Shown: piece by piece, positions 8,801 to 16,326 of the stretch
Layout: each line of letters opens with the position of its first letter
How positions within the stretch are numbered: position 1 is the first letter of the stretch
Source: Microglena sp. YARC
Taxonomy: Eukaryota; Chlorophyta; Chlorophyceae; Chlamydomonadales; Chlamydomonadaceae
Length of the DNA: 64,000 nucleotides
Assembly: GCA_022414725.1 (NCBI GenBank)
Contig: CM039462.1
Coordinates: forward strand, 4,918,125-4,982,124
Reading direction: 5' to 3'
Notes under the pieces: model-generated
Databases searched by the model: none
What the model was told of the DNA's origin: nothing
The model's input: the letters and a program-made list of their open reading frames with translations, nothing else
Program-made: the position numbers and the translations under genes

Positions 8801-10286
8801 TAGCCCAACAAAAACAGTGTCTTCAGCTACACCCACCCACTTGCCTTATCAGCTTTCTATCTCCCTTCAGCTAAAAACCCGCTACCAGCAGCAGCTTCTA
8901 GGCAGCTCCCTCCAGCTAAAAACACCCACCAGTGTATCCACCTGCAGTAGGACTTGCCTTATCAGCTACCAGCAGCAGCTTCTAGCTAAAATCACCCACC
9001 AGTGTATCAGCAGTCCCTTCAGCTAAAAACACCCACCAGTGTATCCACCTGCAGCAGGACTTTCCTTCTCTGCTACCAGCAGCAGCTTCTAGGCAGCTCC
9101 CTTCAGCTGCAACCACCCACCAGTGTATCCACCTTCAGCAATCTTGCCTTCTCGGCTACCAGCAGCAGCTTCTAGGCAGCTCCCTTCAGCTAAAAACACC
9201 CACCAGTGTATCTACCTTCAGCAGGACTTTCCTTCTCTACTACCAGCAGCAGCTTCTAGGCAGCTCCCTTCAGCTACGACCACCCACCAGTGTATCCACC
9301 TGCAGCAGGACTTGCCTTCTCGGCTACCAGCAGCAGCTTCTGGGAGCTCCCTGAGACTGCCACTGGGCCAAACCCAAAGATTCCTGGAGCACTGGAAAGC
9401 CGACTATATCAGCGTCCTGGTGCACTAGGTTGCTTGAGGTTTGGACAAAGAGAGAGCCCGGGGAGCTTCCTAGAAGCTGCTGCTTGTAGGCAGAAAAGAA
9501 AAGCGGTGACTTTGAGCTTCACCAACCACCAGTAGGGAACAGCAACTAATAATAGTTTTGAAAACCTGATATGAACTAATATTATTATAGTGTCACAATT
9601 ATATTAGTTTTTCAAATAAATTCGAAATTCTGATTCTGGTGAGACGGCTCGTCAGACTTTTATTATATAATATTATTTATTCACTAATATTATATCAAAC
9701 ACAGCCGACCCCTAACCACCAGTGTACCCACCTTAAGCAAGTACCACCGAGCAGTGGACCCACCTTCAGCTACTTCAACCCACCTTCAGCTACAACCACC
9801 ATCCTCTCAGCGACAACACACCCACCTTTAGCTACAACCACCCATCCTCAGCGACAACCACCCACCTTTAGCTACATCAACCAGGCTCAAGGGGAAGCCG
9901 CCCTTCCACGCGAAGTCAACTCCTTTTGCCGGCAGACTGCTATTGGAGATGTTGGCTTCACGGGGGGAAAAGGATCCACCTCGGCAGCGTACAGAAGGTT
10001 TAACAATCACATTGGCACCCTTCCCCACAGGGAAGGGGACGCTGTAGGATAGGTATATGAGATTGTCTGCTGGGTCGCGAGTGAGGGACCCTGTGGCATT
10101 GAAACGCTCAGAGTAGTTGCCTGAGCTTACGGTGACGTACGCACTACTGACTTCGAAAGGGGAGGGGTCGCAGTTGACGAGGACCAAGCTGCCAGATATT
10201 TGGTCGGCCAGGGTGGAGAGGGGAAGGAGAAGGAGCAGGGCGGTGAAGGCAGCGAGCGCAGCTGGTTGTGTGGCTAGGGTTTGCAT
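1337..10286 (-). CDS. Multi-exon secreted Pro/Tyr-rich (extensin-like) protein gene
   Basis: The function is not recognised; it is probably an extracellular-matrix or wall protein. Exon 1 starts at 10286 (MQTLATQPAA), chosen because a signal peptide follows directly (A/L-rich core ending STLA|DQ); it runs to about 9.9 kb with an unclear donor. Supported exons: 6228-6410 (acceptor CCCAG after a pyrimidine tract, donor GTGAGT, phase 1-1; contains CDSWWCPDVGDG); 4941-5047 (KYYVNNIQLESLSLTVQGGE, donor GTGAGA); an array of mini-exon units at 3390-4900; 2892-3163 (GLDGWAPDFNIED..GGCKILGFDIC..DLENTFA, donor GTAAGT); and the last exon 1337-1885, beginning EAIESYLSDLFPIPVDGWG. The last two exons join in phase 0. 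The C-terminus is Pro/Ser-rich with two runs of six Tyr (EPPYYYYYYPVAP) and ends NPPSSKK. Exon linkage is inferred from phase, strand and composition. Repeat copies with stops mean that some exons may be dead. Confidence 0.6.
1886..2560 (-). repeat. Tandem relics of the terminal exon's acceptor and 5' end
   Basis: Four diverged copies of TTCCCAACCCGGTCACCACAG (sense strand), the sequence before the terminal exon, lie near 1886, 2085, 2205 and 2350. Exon-start look-alikes follow some of them; at about 2470-2518 the sense strand reads like EVIESYCSDL, against EAIESYLSDL in the real exon. Two copies of a dispersed repeat (AGGAGGTGGGACCCC) are mixed in at about 1990 and 2395. These look like decayed tandem duplications of the 3' end. 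Confidence 0.55.
2781..2812. repeat. Poly-C run (~32 nt)
   Basis: An uninterrupted run of about 32 C lies in an intron of the minus-strand gene. Its length in the assembly is probably unreliable. Similar runs occur near 5.25, 10.45, 20.75, 21.34, 22.4, 25.04, 29.38 and 34.28 kb. Confidence 0.9.
2892..3163 (-). CDS. Exon: GLDGWAPDFNIED domain
   Basis: Acceptor TACTACCCAG then GTGGCC; donor GCA|GTAAGT. The 272 nt enter in phase 1 and exit in phase 0, matching the terminal exon. The peptide runs from GLDGWAPDFNIEDASLTLTA through GMGITLAITPGELFANIEGS and GGCKILGFDICSSLFGGDD to DALDSFAQSTDLENTFA, with two Cys and alternating hydrophobic strands. The composition is ordinary globular protein, unlike the surrounding repeats. 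Family unknown. Confidence 0.6.
3164..3385 (-). repeat. Three tandem copies of an intron end, with telomere-like repeats
   Basis: A ~117-bp unit is repeated about three times. On the sense (minus) strand each has CCTAAACCCTAAACCC, then CCCCATGTAGGG, then the acceptor CTACTACCCAG|GTGGCC. The TTTAGGG repeats (up to about five in a row near 3285-3318) therefore act as the intron's pyrimidine tract. Confidence 0.7.
3390..4940 (-). repeat. Array of ~12 exon-intron mini-units (~145 bp each)
   Basis: Each unit on the minus strand carries a candidate 60-nt exon ending NAERGIK|GTGAGA, then an intron with GAGCAACCGGTTAAAGAAAG, an AACTAAC-like branch site, and an AG. Readable peptides include VQGSEFIVMFKLQNAERGVK (about 4500-4560), KLQGSEFVVMLMLKNAERCV (about 4660-4720) and RSEFIVEFKLKNAERGIK (about 4800-4850). 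Toward 3.4 kb the copies shorten (SVVELKLQNAGCGIK), lose the GT donor or gain stops (TAG in the ~4370 unit). The bidirectional TTTGTTTG-rich open frames here are intronic. Either the gene has many phase-0 mini-exons or only some units are still spliced. Confidence 0.6.
5210..5375. repeat. C/A-rich simple repeat
   Basis: Poly-C, (CCA)n and (CACA)n in an intron of the minus-strand gene. No sign of coding. Confidence 0.8.
5395..6227 (-). repeat. Tandem copies of the CDSWWCPDVGDG exon half
   Basis: About six ~105-140-bp copies of the 3' half of exon 6228-6410 on the minus strand. Each encodes a variant of SDIPVIECDLDMCDSWWCPD followed by VGDGELRDVCCAGG. Every copy keeps a GTGAGT-like donor and a CTGTGCAG acceptor-like end, but several contain TGA when read straight through. 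They are either alternative or very short exons or decayed duplicates. Cys spacing (C..C..C..CC) is conserved between copies, which suggests past selection. Confidence 0.55.
6228..6410 (-). CDS. Exon: GLNDFIDGIQ..CDSWWCPDVGDG
   Basis: A phase 1-1 exon of 183 nt with a strong acceptor (CCACCCAG after a pyrimidine tract) and a GTGAGT donor. The peptide includes LNDFIDGIQATISNYDPST, SSFVRVANTTISIPDIPVF and FDLDLCDSWWCPDVGDG. It is the best-preserved member of the tandem series downstream. Family not recognised. Confidence 0.65.
6420..7620. repeat. 1.2-kb purine-rich (+) tract with ~105-bp tandem repeats
   Basis: Almost all purine on the plus strand, so a pyrimidine-rich intron in the sense of the minus-strand gene. 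Units contain GGAAGTTGGAGAAGGTTAAA and GGGAACAAGTTTAGGGAACG; near-identical ~105-bp copies run from about 6650 to 7080. Open frames here are by-products. Confidence 0.8.
7625..8260. repeat. AT-rich tandem repeats and a dispersed segment
   Basis: 7630-7760 holds ~60-bp repeats with TTTGATTTATTTCAAAATGA. 7880-8040 holds a segment that recurs inverted at about 30105-30370 (shared CTCCGCCATGCCATGGCTA and GGCGCTGCCCCCCGAAC). 8100-8250 holds ~57-bp repeats with TATTGAAATCTATCAAAATA. No gene is seen. Confidence 0.6.
8375..8645. repeat. Imperfect (CA)n/(GT)n microsatellite
   Basis: (ACACTCTTACAC)-type repeats, then a GTGTGTCAGTGTG strand-switch, giving a hairpin-capable CA/TG block. It is preceded at about 8300-8390 by a piece of the dispersed repeat ending CCCTGGACTGTAACATACAT. 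Confidence 0.85.
8645..8819. mobile_element. TIR element, GGGCTACGCGTAGC family
   Basis: The right end GCTGCTACGCGTAGCCCAAC and interior (CCAAACC-like, GAAGCTAGCTAGTGTGTCTG, GGCTAATGGAGCTGGGTGGA) match the family consensus. The left arm is partly replaced by the CA repeat. Non-autonomous. Confidence 0.6.
8870..9320 (+). repeat. ~84-bp minisatellite built from one arm of a TIR element
   Basis: Five to six tandem copies of a unit starting CAGCAGCAGCTTCTAGGCAG and containing CACCCACCAGTGTATCCACC. The start is the arm of the dispersed TTTTCGGCTACGAGCAGCAG element, which follows complete at 9316. One arm plus flank appears to have been amplified. Confidence 0.7.
9316..9504. mobile_element. TIR element, CGGCTACGAGCAGCAGCTTC family
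   Basis: The left arm TTCTCGGCTACCAGCAGCAG mirrors the right arm ending AAGCTGCTGCTTGTAGGCAG AAAAGAAAA, with an ACTGGGCC interior. Non-autonomous, about 190 bp. Confidence 0.65.
9533..9714 (+). mobile_element. hAT-type MITE (TAGGGAACGGCAA family), perfect TSD
   Basis: A 182-bp element starting TAGGGAACAGCAACTAATA and ending AGCCGACCCCTA. It is AT-rich and contains GGTGAGACGGCTCGTC. The flanks ACCACCAG (9525-9532) and ACCACCAG (9715-9722) are a perfect 8-bp target duplication. Non-autonomous; it lies in the presumed first intron of the minus-strand gene. Confidence 0.85.
9720..9890 (+). repeat. Short CCCACCTTCAGCTACAACCA tandem repeat
   Basis: Several ~33-bp copies with CCACCTTTAGCTACAACCAC, related to the minisatellite at 8.9-9.3 kb. 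It overlaps or follows the end of exon 1 of the minus-strand gene. Confidence 0.6.
9895..10286 (-). CDS. Exon 1: signal peptide plus N-terminal domain
   Basis: Starts MQTLATQPAALAAFTALLLL, a clear secretion signal with likely cleavage after STLA. The mature start is DQISGSLVLVNCDPSPFEVS, then TVSSGNYSERFNATGSL and LIYLSYSVPFPVGKGANVIV. NYS, NAT, NIS and NSS are N-glycosylation sequons. The open frame extends upstream of this Met only as low-complexity Pro from a poly-G tract, so this Met is preferred. The 3' boundary is uncertain (between about 9.99 and 9.89 kb). Family not recognised. Confidence 0.65.
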
Positions 10287-10289
10287 GGT

Positions 10290-10475
10290 GGGGGCGGAGG
10301 AGGGCGGAGGAGGGGGGGGGGGTGAGGGGAGGGGGGAGGAGGGAAAAGGGCGGCGGAGGGGATGGTGGAGGTGGGGTGGGGGGATGGGTGGGGAGGTGGG
10401 GACGGATCGGAGGGGAGGCGCAGGGAGGAATAGGCAGGTTGTGGAGGGGGGGGGGGGGGGGGGGGGGAGGAAGCT
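10290..10475. repeat. G-rich low-complexity tract upstream of exon 1
   Basis: GGGGAGG-type repeats ending in a poly-G run of about 28 nt at 10441-10468. It is probably the 5' UTR or promoter region of the minus-strand gene. From there to 11.1 kb the sequence is unique and I see no gene in it. Confidence 0.6.
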
Positions 10476-11109
10476 GGTTTGTACCAAGTCTTACAAGCTG
10501 GATGGAAGCAACATTAGAACAGCAGCAGCAGCAACGAATGCAATTAAGCAAGGCAATATGCTCCTTGTCACGACAGGACGCTTAGACCCGACCAACACTT
10601 GATTGCGTGCGTGTGTACGAGGGTGGCGGTCACACCTGATACAAGCCCGCTACTGTCGTGGCAGAAGATAGCAGTACGCCAAATCGGTTCGACTTCAGGA
10701 ATATACCCGGATTGAATGAGCAGAAGTTTCAGCCACTCAATGCGCTACAATTTCGAAACTGGCAGGGTGGATTTATGTGGATCTGTGCTGGGAGCTAAGT
10801 GAACCGTTTTAACCACTGGACGTGGACGTATGAAGTGTGAAATGTGCCGTACATGCGCATTTCTACCTTGGGGACCTCCTGCATCCTGTCAAGTTAGCAC
10901 GTGAGAATGAATCCACGAGATTACGGTTAGCTGGTCGCGCTGCGAATTAACACGCTGTTGCTTGCGAACGACTGAGCTGTCGCCTGCGAATCTATCTTTT
11001 ACTCTGATTTGGCATACTGCTTTCTTCCCGCCGACTTGGTATAGTGATTTTATCTCTCTTTCCGTTTAGAAGATATCGCCTTCCTATCAATAGCGGCAAC
11101 AGCTCCTCG

Positions 11110-12510
11110 ATTAAATGCGTAATGTCGTTTCCGAATACCAGTGCGTTGCATGGTATGTTATAATAACTATTCAAATGGGGCTTCCCAAGAGCGAAATATG
11201 TGCACCAAGATACTTGCGCACGCCTGATCTGAAAGTGAAGCTTGGATACTTTGAGTGCACTACGCTGGGCTCTAATCATAAGGCTGCGTTTGATGAAGCA
11301 TTCTTGAAGAGACATTTGCTTGATGACAGTGCTGGACAGTTGCATTTCGGGACTGGAAAGGGGGCTCGGGTGGCGGAGCACCTTCAAGCCATGCTCGACG
11401 CGATGCCCGGTATGCCCGAGCACTTCATCCTACCTTCCTACACAGAGGACCGGATACGAATGCCACATATGGTGGGTTGGCGTGGCCTACCATCCCGAGT
11501 AGAAAGTGCCTTGTCGCCCGCCCCAGTGAATCAAATGCAAGGAGTCGTAGAACTGCAGTCCATGACGAAGCTCTTTGGGACCAGACCTTTGTCTTCAGCG
11601 TGCGACCAGCATGTACAGGCGTGGGGATCATCTTCCAAGATAGGGAGGCGGTTCCATCCCTCCATGTGATATTTGCACGTGAGGCTTGTGTGCATGGACC
11701 ACCTGGTGAGGGGGAGGGGGCCAGGTTGCAGCCCCTTAGTGAGTATCGCAGGGAGCAGTTAGTGAAGGCTTCCTTGTCTCAGGTTCCCGCTCATGCCCAT
11801 CAGTTGGGTTTGGCCGCCCACCCTACCAGCCAGCAAATATATATCAACTATTCCTTGACTGAGCAAACCAGCCAACAGTTGTGCCAGGCCAAGTACGAAT
11901 TCAACAAGGACAGATACCAGTTGAATGCAGACACTGCTATTTCTGGCCAAGCGCATGAAAAAGCTGGCTCCCGCTGAGATGGATGTGTTCTCAGAAGCTG
12001 AGCTGAAAGGTCGTATTCAATATGGAGATAGCATAGGGGTTACACATGCCCCTGGTCAAAAGTTCACTGTTTTACGGTCATCTGAGCTCATCTCCAACTC
12101 AGGTACTACAAGGAGTTGTGCGAAATGGAATGCCATGGTTTCTACATTGACATCGTTGGCCAGATCATTGCGCTGGTGAGATCATTGTCCCTCTCTTTAA
12201 GTTTTGTTTTGTGTATGGGCCTTTCTTTCATCATGTTGGGCTGAGTACAGATGTGCCTTCTGTATGTGTTCCTTTGCCATGCATTTACCCAAACCAGACC
12301 GGAAGTCAGTCCTGGGCTTTCATGCTACTTACCATGCTTGCCGGCGTACGGGAGGGTCCCCTTAACACCACGCCCCTCCAGGCGTTTTTTTTTTTTTACC
12401 ATGCTTGCGTACATCAGTGTCAGACTTAGGTTGAGAGGGCTCGAAGCCTTCAGCAAGGCAGTACAGTACTATGATCGCCTCATCAAGGTAGGATGCAAGC
12501 GATGGAACCT
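11110..12510 (+). pseudogene. Unrecognised protein gene with frameshifts; introns likely
   Basis: A protein-like reading starts near 11160 (RTPDLKVKLGYFECTTLGSN, then AFLKRHLLDDSAGQLHFGTG, then HLQAMLDAMPGMPEHFILPS, then VGWRGLPSRVESALSPAP). It switches frame between about 11600 and 11750 (AHQLGLAAHPTSQQIYINYS, YEFNKDRYQLNADTAISGQ) and again near 11945 (KKLAPAEMDVFSEAELKGRI, QYGDSIGVTHAPGQKF). An intron may end at CTCAG before YYKELCEMECHGFYIDIVGQ (about 12105, donor GTGAGA at 12176), and a further exon reads GLEAFSKAVQYYDRLIK|GTAGGA (about 12443-12489). The composition is globular. I recognise no domain; a host gene or a transposon gene are both possible. At least two 1-nt shifts make it decayed or mis-assembled. 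Confidence 0.45.
12343..12390 (+). repeat. Short dispersed repeat (GTACG..CTTAACACCACGCCCC)
   Basis: Second copy of the repeat at 425-466; it lies in the last presumed intron of the unrecognised gene. Confidence 0.55.
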
Positions 12511-12539
12511 CTACCCCACCACCCACCCACCCACCCACT

Positions 12540-12690
12540 TCTTTAACCACGCCTGCTAGCTTCTGACTCGCGCCTGTCACCTGCTGACAGCTCAGAATCA
12601 GCAGCTCATTAACCTGCCGCCTACTTTGGCTGGAGCTTGTGGTTTCTAGATCATGTCATCCTGAAGATATTCAAACTTAAACTTGGTTAC
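12540..12690 (+). repeat. ~150-bp segment duplicated at 20100-20245
   Basis: Near-identical to 20100-20245 (CGCCTGCTAGCTTCTGACTC, TCAGAATCAGCAGCTCATTA, TAGATCATGTCATCCTGAAG). No coding sequence is recognised. The following 12.7-13.2 kb is unique except for a stretch near 13040-13130 (TGTTGCTTACTGGTGTATGAA) that resembles 20655-20740. Confidence 0.7.
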
Positions 12691-13179
12691 ATAGCTTCAG
12701 CCAGCAATATAGCTGCTCGCCATCTTCGGCAATACAATTTTTTTTTTACCAGGAAAGTGTAAGCGTGAAAACAAAATCCTAAACGTATGGACGAAGATGA
12801 TTATGAGCGCCAGCATATTCAGAAGTCCAGACAAGAAATCTTGCTGCTCTCTGATTTCTTTCAGCAATTCTTGTTACGCATTACAACTCAAACAACACAA
12901 CCAACCGACAAAAAAATTGAAGCTTGGCACGTCAGCCAACTATCTCATGTATACCTACCTGGCTTCGGTCAGCTCCATCGTTGCCATTTTATCGTTCCCG
13001 TTGCAACACACTCCGCCAATTTCAGCACCGCTTGCGACGCTGCATAGGAATTTTTGTTATGTTGCTTACTGGTGTATGAATTCTCACATATGGGACACCG
13101 ATGTAGCAAAATTATAAATGAAATTACCAGTCCCAGCCATTGATTATTGATGAAAAGGGTGTCAGTCAACACCCTCCTT

Positions 13180-15125
13180 AGTATGTAAGGCACCCCTCCT
13201 TGTCTGTCACACCTCCTTTTCTTGTCTGTCACACCTCTTTTTCTTGTCTGTCACACCTCCTTTCTGTCTCATCCATAACACCCCTCATTTTCATGTTTGG
13301 CACACCTCCTCTCTTTCTCATCCATAATACCCGTCCTTTTTATGTTTCGTACCCCTCATTTTCATGTTTGGTACACCTGCTTTCTGTCTCATCCATGACA
13401 CCCTTCTTCTCATGTTTGGTACACCTCCTCTCTTTCTCATCTATAACACCCCTCCTTTTCATGTTTCGTACACCTCCTTTCTTTCTCATCCATAGCACCC
13501 CTCCTTTGTATGTCTGGCACCCCTCATTTTCATGTTTGGCACACCTCCTTTCTTTCTTATCCGTGACACCCCTACTTTTCATGCTTGATAACACTTCTTT
13601 TCATGCCTCGAACACCTCCTTTCTTCCTCATCCATAACACCCCTCCTTTGTATGTATGGCACCCCTCCTTTTTATGTTTGGTACACCTCCTCTCTTTCTT
13701 ATCCGTGACACCCCTACTTTTCATCTTTCGTACCCCTCCTTTCTTTCTCATCTATGGCACCCCTCCTAAGTATATATGGCACCCCTCCTTTTCATGTTTT
13801 GCACACCTCTCTTTCTCATCCATGGCACCCCTCCTTTTCATGTTTTGCACACCTCTCTTTCTCATCCATGGCACCCCTCCTTTTCATGTTTTGCACACCT
13901 CTCTTTCTCATCCATGGCACCCTCCTTTTCCATGTTTTGCACACCTCTCTTTCTCATCCATGGCACCCCTCCTTTTCATGTTTTGCACACCTCTCTTTCT
14001 CATCCATGGCACCCCTCCTTTTCATGTTTTGCACACCTCTCTTTCTCATCCATGGCACCCCTCCTTTTCATGTATTGCACACCTCTCTTTCTCATCCATG
14101 GCACCCCTCCTTTTCATGTTTTGCACACCTCTCTTTCTCATCCATGGCACCCCTCCTTTTCATGTTTTTGCACAGCTCTCTTTCTCATCCATGGCACCCC
14201 TCCTTTTCATGTTTTTGCACACCTCTCTTTCTCATCCATGGCACCCCTCCTTTTCATGTTTTGCACACCTCTCTTTCTCATCCATGGCACCCCTCCTTTT
14301 CATGTTTTGCACACCTCTCTTTCTCATCCATGGCACCCCTCCTTTTCATGTTTTGCACACCTCTCTTTCTCATCCATGGCACCCCTCCTTTTCATGTATT
14401 GCACACCTCTCTTTCTCATCCATGGCACCCCTCCTTTTCATGTTTTGCACACCTCTCTTTCTCATCCATGGCACCCCTCCTTTTCATGTTTTTGCACACC
14501 TCTCTTTCTCATCATGGCACCCCTCCTTTTCATGTTTTTGCACAGCTCTCTTTCTCATCCATGGCACCCCTCCTTTTCATTGTTTTGCACACCTCTCTTT
14601 CTCATCCATGGCACCCCTCCTTTTTTCATGTTTTGCACACCTCTCTTTCTCATCCATGGCACCCCTCCTTTTCATGTATTGCACACCTCTCTTTCTCATC
14701 CATGGCACCCCTCCTTTTCATGTTTTGCACACCTCTCTTTCTCATCCATGGCACCCCTCCTTTTCATGTTTTGCACACCTCTCTTTCTCATCCATGGCAC
14801 CCCTCCTTTTCATGTTTTGCACACCTCTCTTTCTCATCCATGGCACCCCTCCTTTTCATGTTTTGCACACCTCTCTTTCTCATCCATGGCACCCCTCCTT
14901 TTCATGTTCGTTTCACCTCCTTTCTTTCTCATCCATGGCATCCCTCTTTTTCATGTTTCGTACCCATCCCTTTTTCTCATCTATGGCACCCCTCATTTTC
15001 ATGTTTGGTACACCTCCTTTCTTTTCATGCATGACACCCATCCTTTCTTCCTCATCCAGGACACCCCTTCTTTTCACGTTTCGTACCCCTCATCTATGAT
15101 ACCCCTCCTTTTCATGTTTGGCAAC
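13180..15125. repeat. 46-bp satellite array (~24 regular copies plus diverged flanks)
   Basis: The unit is CACCCCTCCTTTTCATGTTT followed by TGCACACCTCTCTTTCTCAT and CCATGG. It is highly regular from about 13780 to 14900; the flanks 13180-13780 and 14900-15125 are older variants (CATGTTTGGTACACCTCC). Because 46 = 3x15+1, three units make one 46-codon cycle, and all three plus-strand frames stay open for 400-500 codons. These are not genes. A small related block lies at 22265-22345. Confidence 0.9.
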
Positions 15126-15365
15126 CTTCCATAGTTCCATTCCACGCCCACTCATTTTGCACTCTTTACACCCCCCCAAAGCTAGTTCCTTGCGTTCATT
15201 TTTGGCACCCGTTAAAGCAAACTCAAAGGGAGTATTTTCAAATTTGCATCCTCACAAAGACCACCCCTCCAAGCCAAATAAAAGGGTGCCGAAGACTCCC
15301 CAAAGTAATGATAACGCCTGGTGGGGTGTGGGATTCAGGGAGTCCTGTTTTATGGAGGCATAGAA

Positions 15366-15510
15366 TGGGCTGCTACTTTACCTGGACAGTGCTACCATTG
15401 ACAGCGACCGCGAACACTAAGGTGCACCCGTAGGGATTCATACCCCGCACTTTCTGCCTGATTTCAACGAACTCGACCATTGAGCCAATCGTCTAAACGG
15501 GAGAAAAGAC
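15366..15510 (-). mobile_element. tRNA-derived SINE, degenerate copy
   Basis: On the minus strand it starts with a box A-like GGCTCAATGGTCGAG, then a box B-like GGGTATGAATCCCTA, then a shared body (CACCTTAGTGTTCG, GCTGTCAATGGTAGC, AAAGTAGCAGCCCATTC). It matches the better copy at 35727-35905. No tRNA function is expected. Confidence 0.55.
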
Positions 15511-15529
15511 CCTCCAAATTAATAGGCGA

Positions 15530-16125
15530 CAGGCAGATCAAGGTCATGAAGCGCAGCACATGTTTCTTGTTCTTTTAAATATTGCCGAGTGAGTTCGGGG
15601 TGCGTGCAGGATGGGGGTACAGTGTACGTATGTTACATTATATTTTCATAAGCTGGCAATTGTTGACCTAAGACAAGCCCGCGCCATAACCTCCGGGGAT
15701 TCTTCCAACCAATCCTCAAATACGAGGCAAAGCATACTAGCAAGAAAGCAAGAAAGCAAGAAAGCAAATAAGCAGACAACAGTGTCAGCACTTATTCCAA
15801 CAATGAATATCATGCACGTTCCATTCCATGTATGTACGGTGATGAGACAGATTATATTAGATAAACACGTTCGGTTATACATGCATGTATGAGTATGTTG
15901 GTACAGCCCAAGGGGTAGCCAAATAGGCTAAATGGACTTTCCCAACCATGATATCAGGGGAGGGGGGGGGGGGGGGGGTAAAAAGAAAAAGCACTGATGA
16001 CCTGAACCTCAAAGAATCGTTTTACCAACAGAGTCCCTGAGTTCGTGCTGCACTATATCGGTGGCTTTATCATCAATGAATAGACATCTCAAACACGCTA
16101 ACAGAACACCGAACCGGGTCCCGTG
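15530..16125 (-). repeat. 3'-flank block shared with 22780-23360 and 57060-57770
   Basis: Contains AGCGCAGCACATGTTTCTTG, AGACAAGCCCGCGCCATAAC, GTATGTTGGTACAGCCCAAG, a poly-G run, and TTTTACCAACAGAGTCCCTGA. The same order of segments follows gene A and gene D, so this is part of the duplicated unit carrying the Cys/Pro-rich genes. It includes a minus-strand copy (about 15895-16050) of the dispersed repeat with GGTAGCCAAATAGGCTAAA. Confidence 0.75.
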
Positions 16126-16128
16126 TCT

Positions 16129-16303
16129 TAAGCAGTAGCTTCTAGGCAGCTACCCTGACTTGCTATTCAGCCAAACTTAAGCAACCTAGTGCACCTTGAA
16201 GCTGACACAATCAGCTGTCCAGTACTGCTGACATGTTTTGGTTCAGCACAGTCGCTGGCTCAAGGAGCTGCCTAGAAGCTGGTCAGAAAAGCAGATAAGA
16301 AAG
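16129..16303. mobile_element. TIR element, CAGCAGCTTCTAGGCAGC family (ancestral insertion)
   Basis: Inverted arms TAGCTTCTAGGCAGC and GCTGCCTAGAAGCTGGTCAG; interior CCTTGAAGCTGACACAATCA. The same insertion is present at the same place 3' of gene A (23372-23549) and gene D (57773-57950), so it predates the duplication. Confidence 0.65.
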
Positions 16304-16326
16304 GCCTCGAGTAACCTTCCAAACTA

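Noticed and set aside
13585..15134. Three overlapping long open frames (504, 426, 452 codons)
   Set aside because: They are translations of the 46-bp satellite in three frames; no start context, splice or composition typical of a protein.
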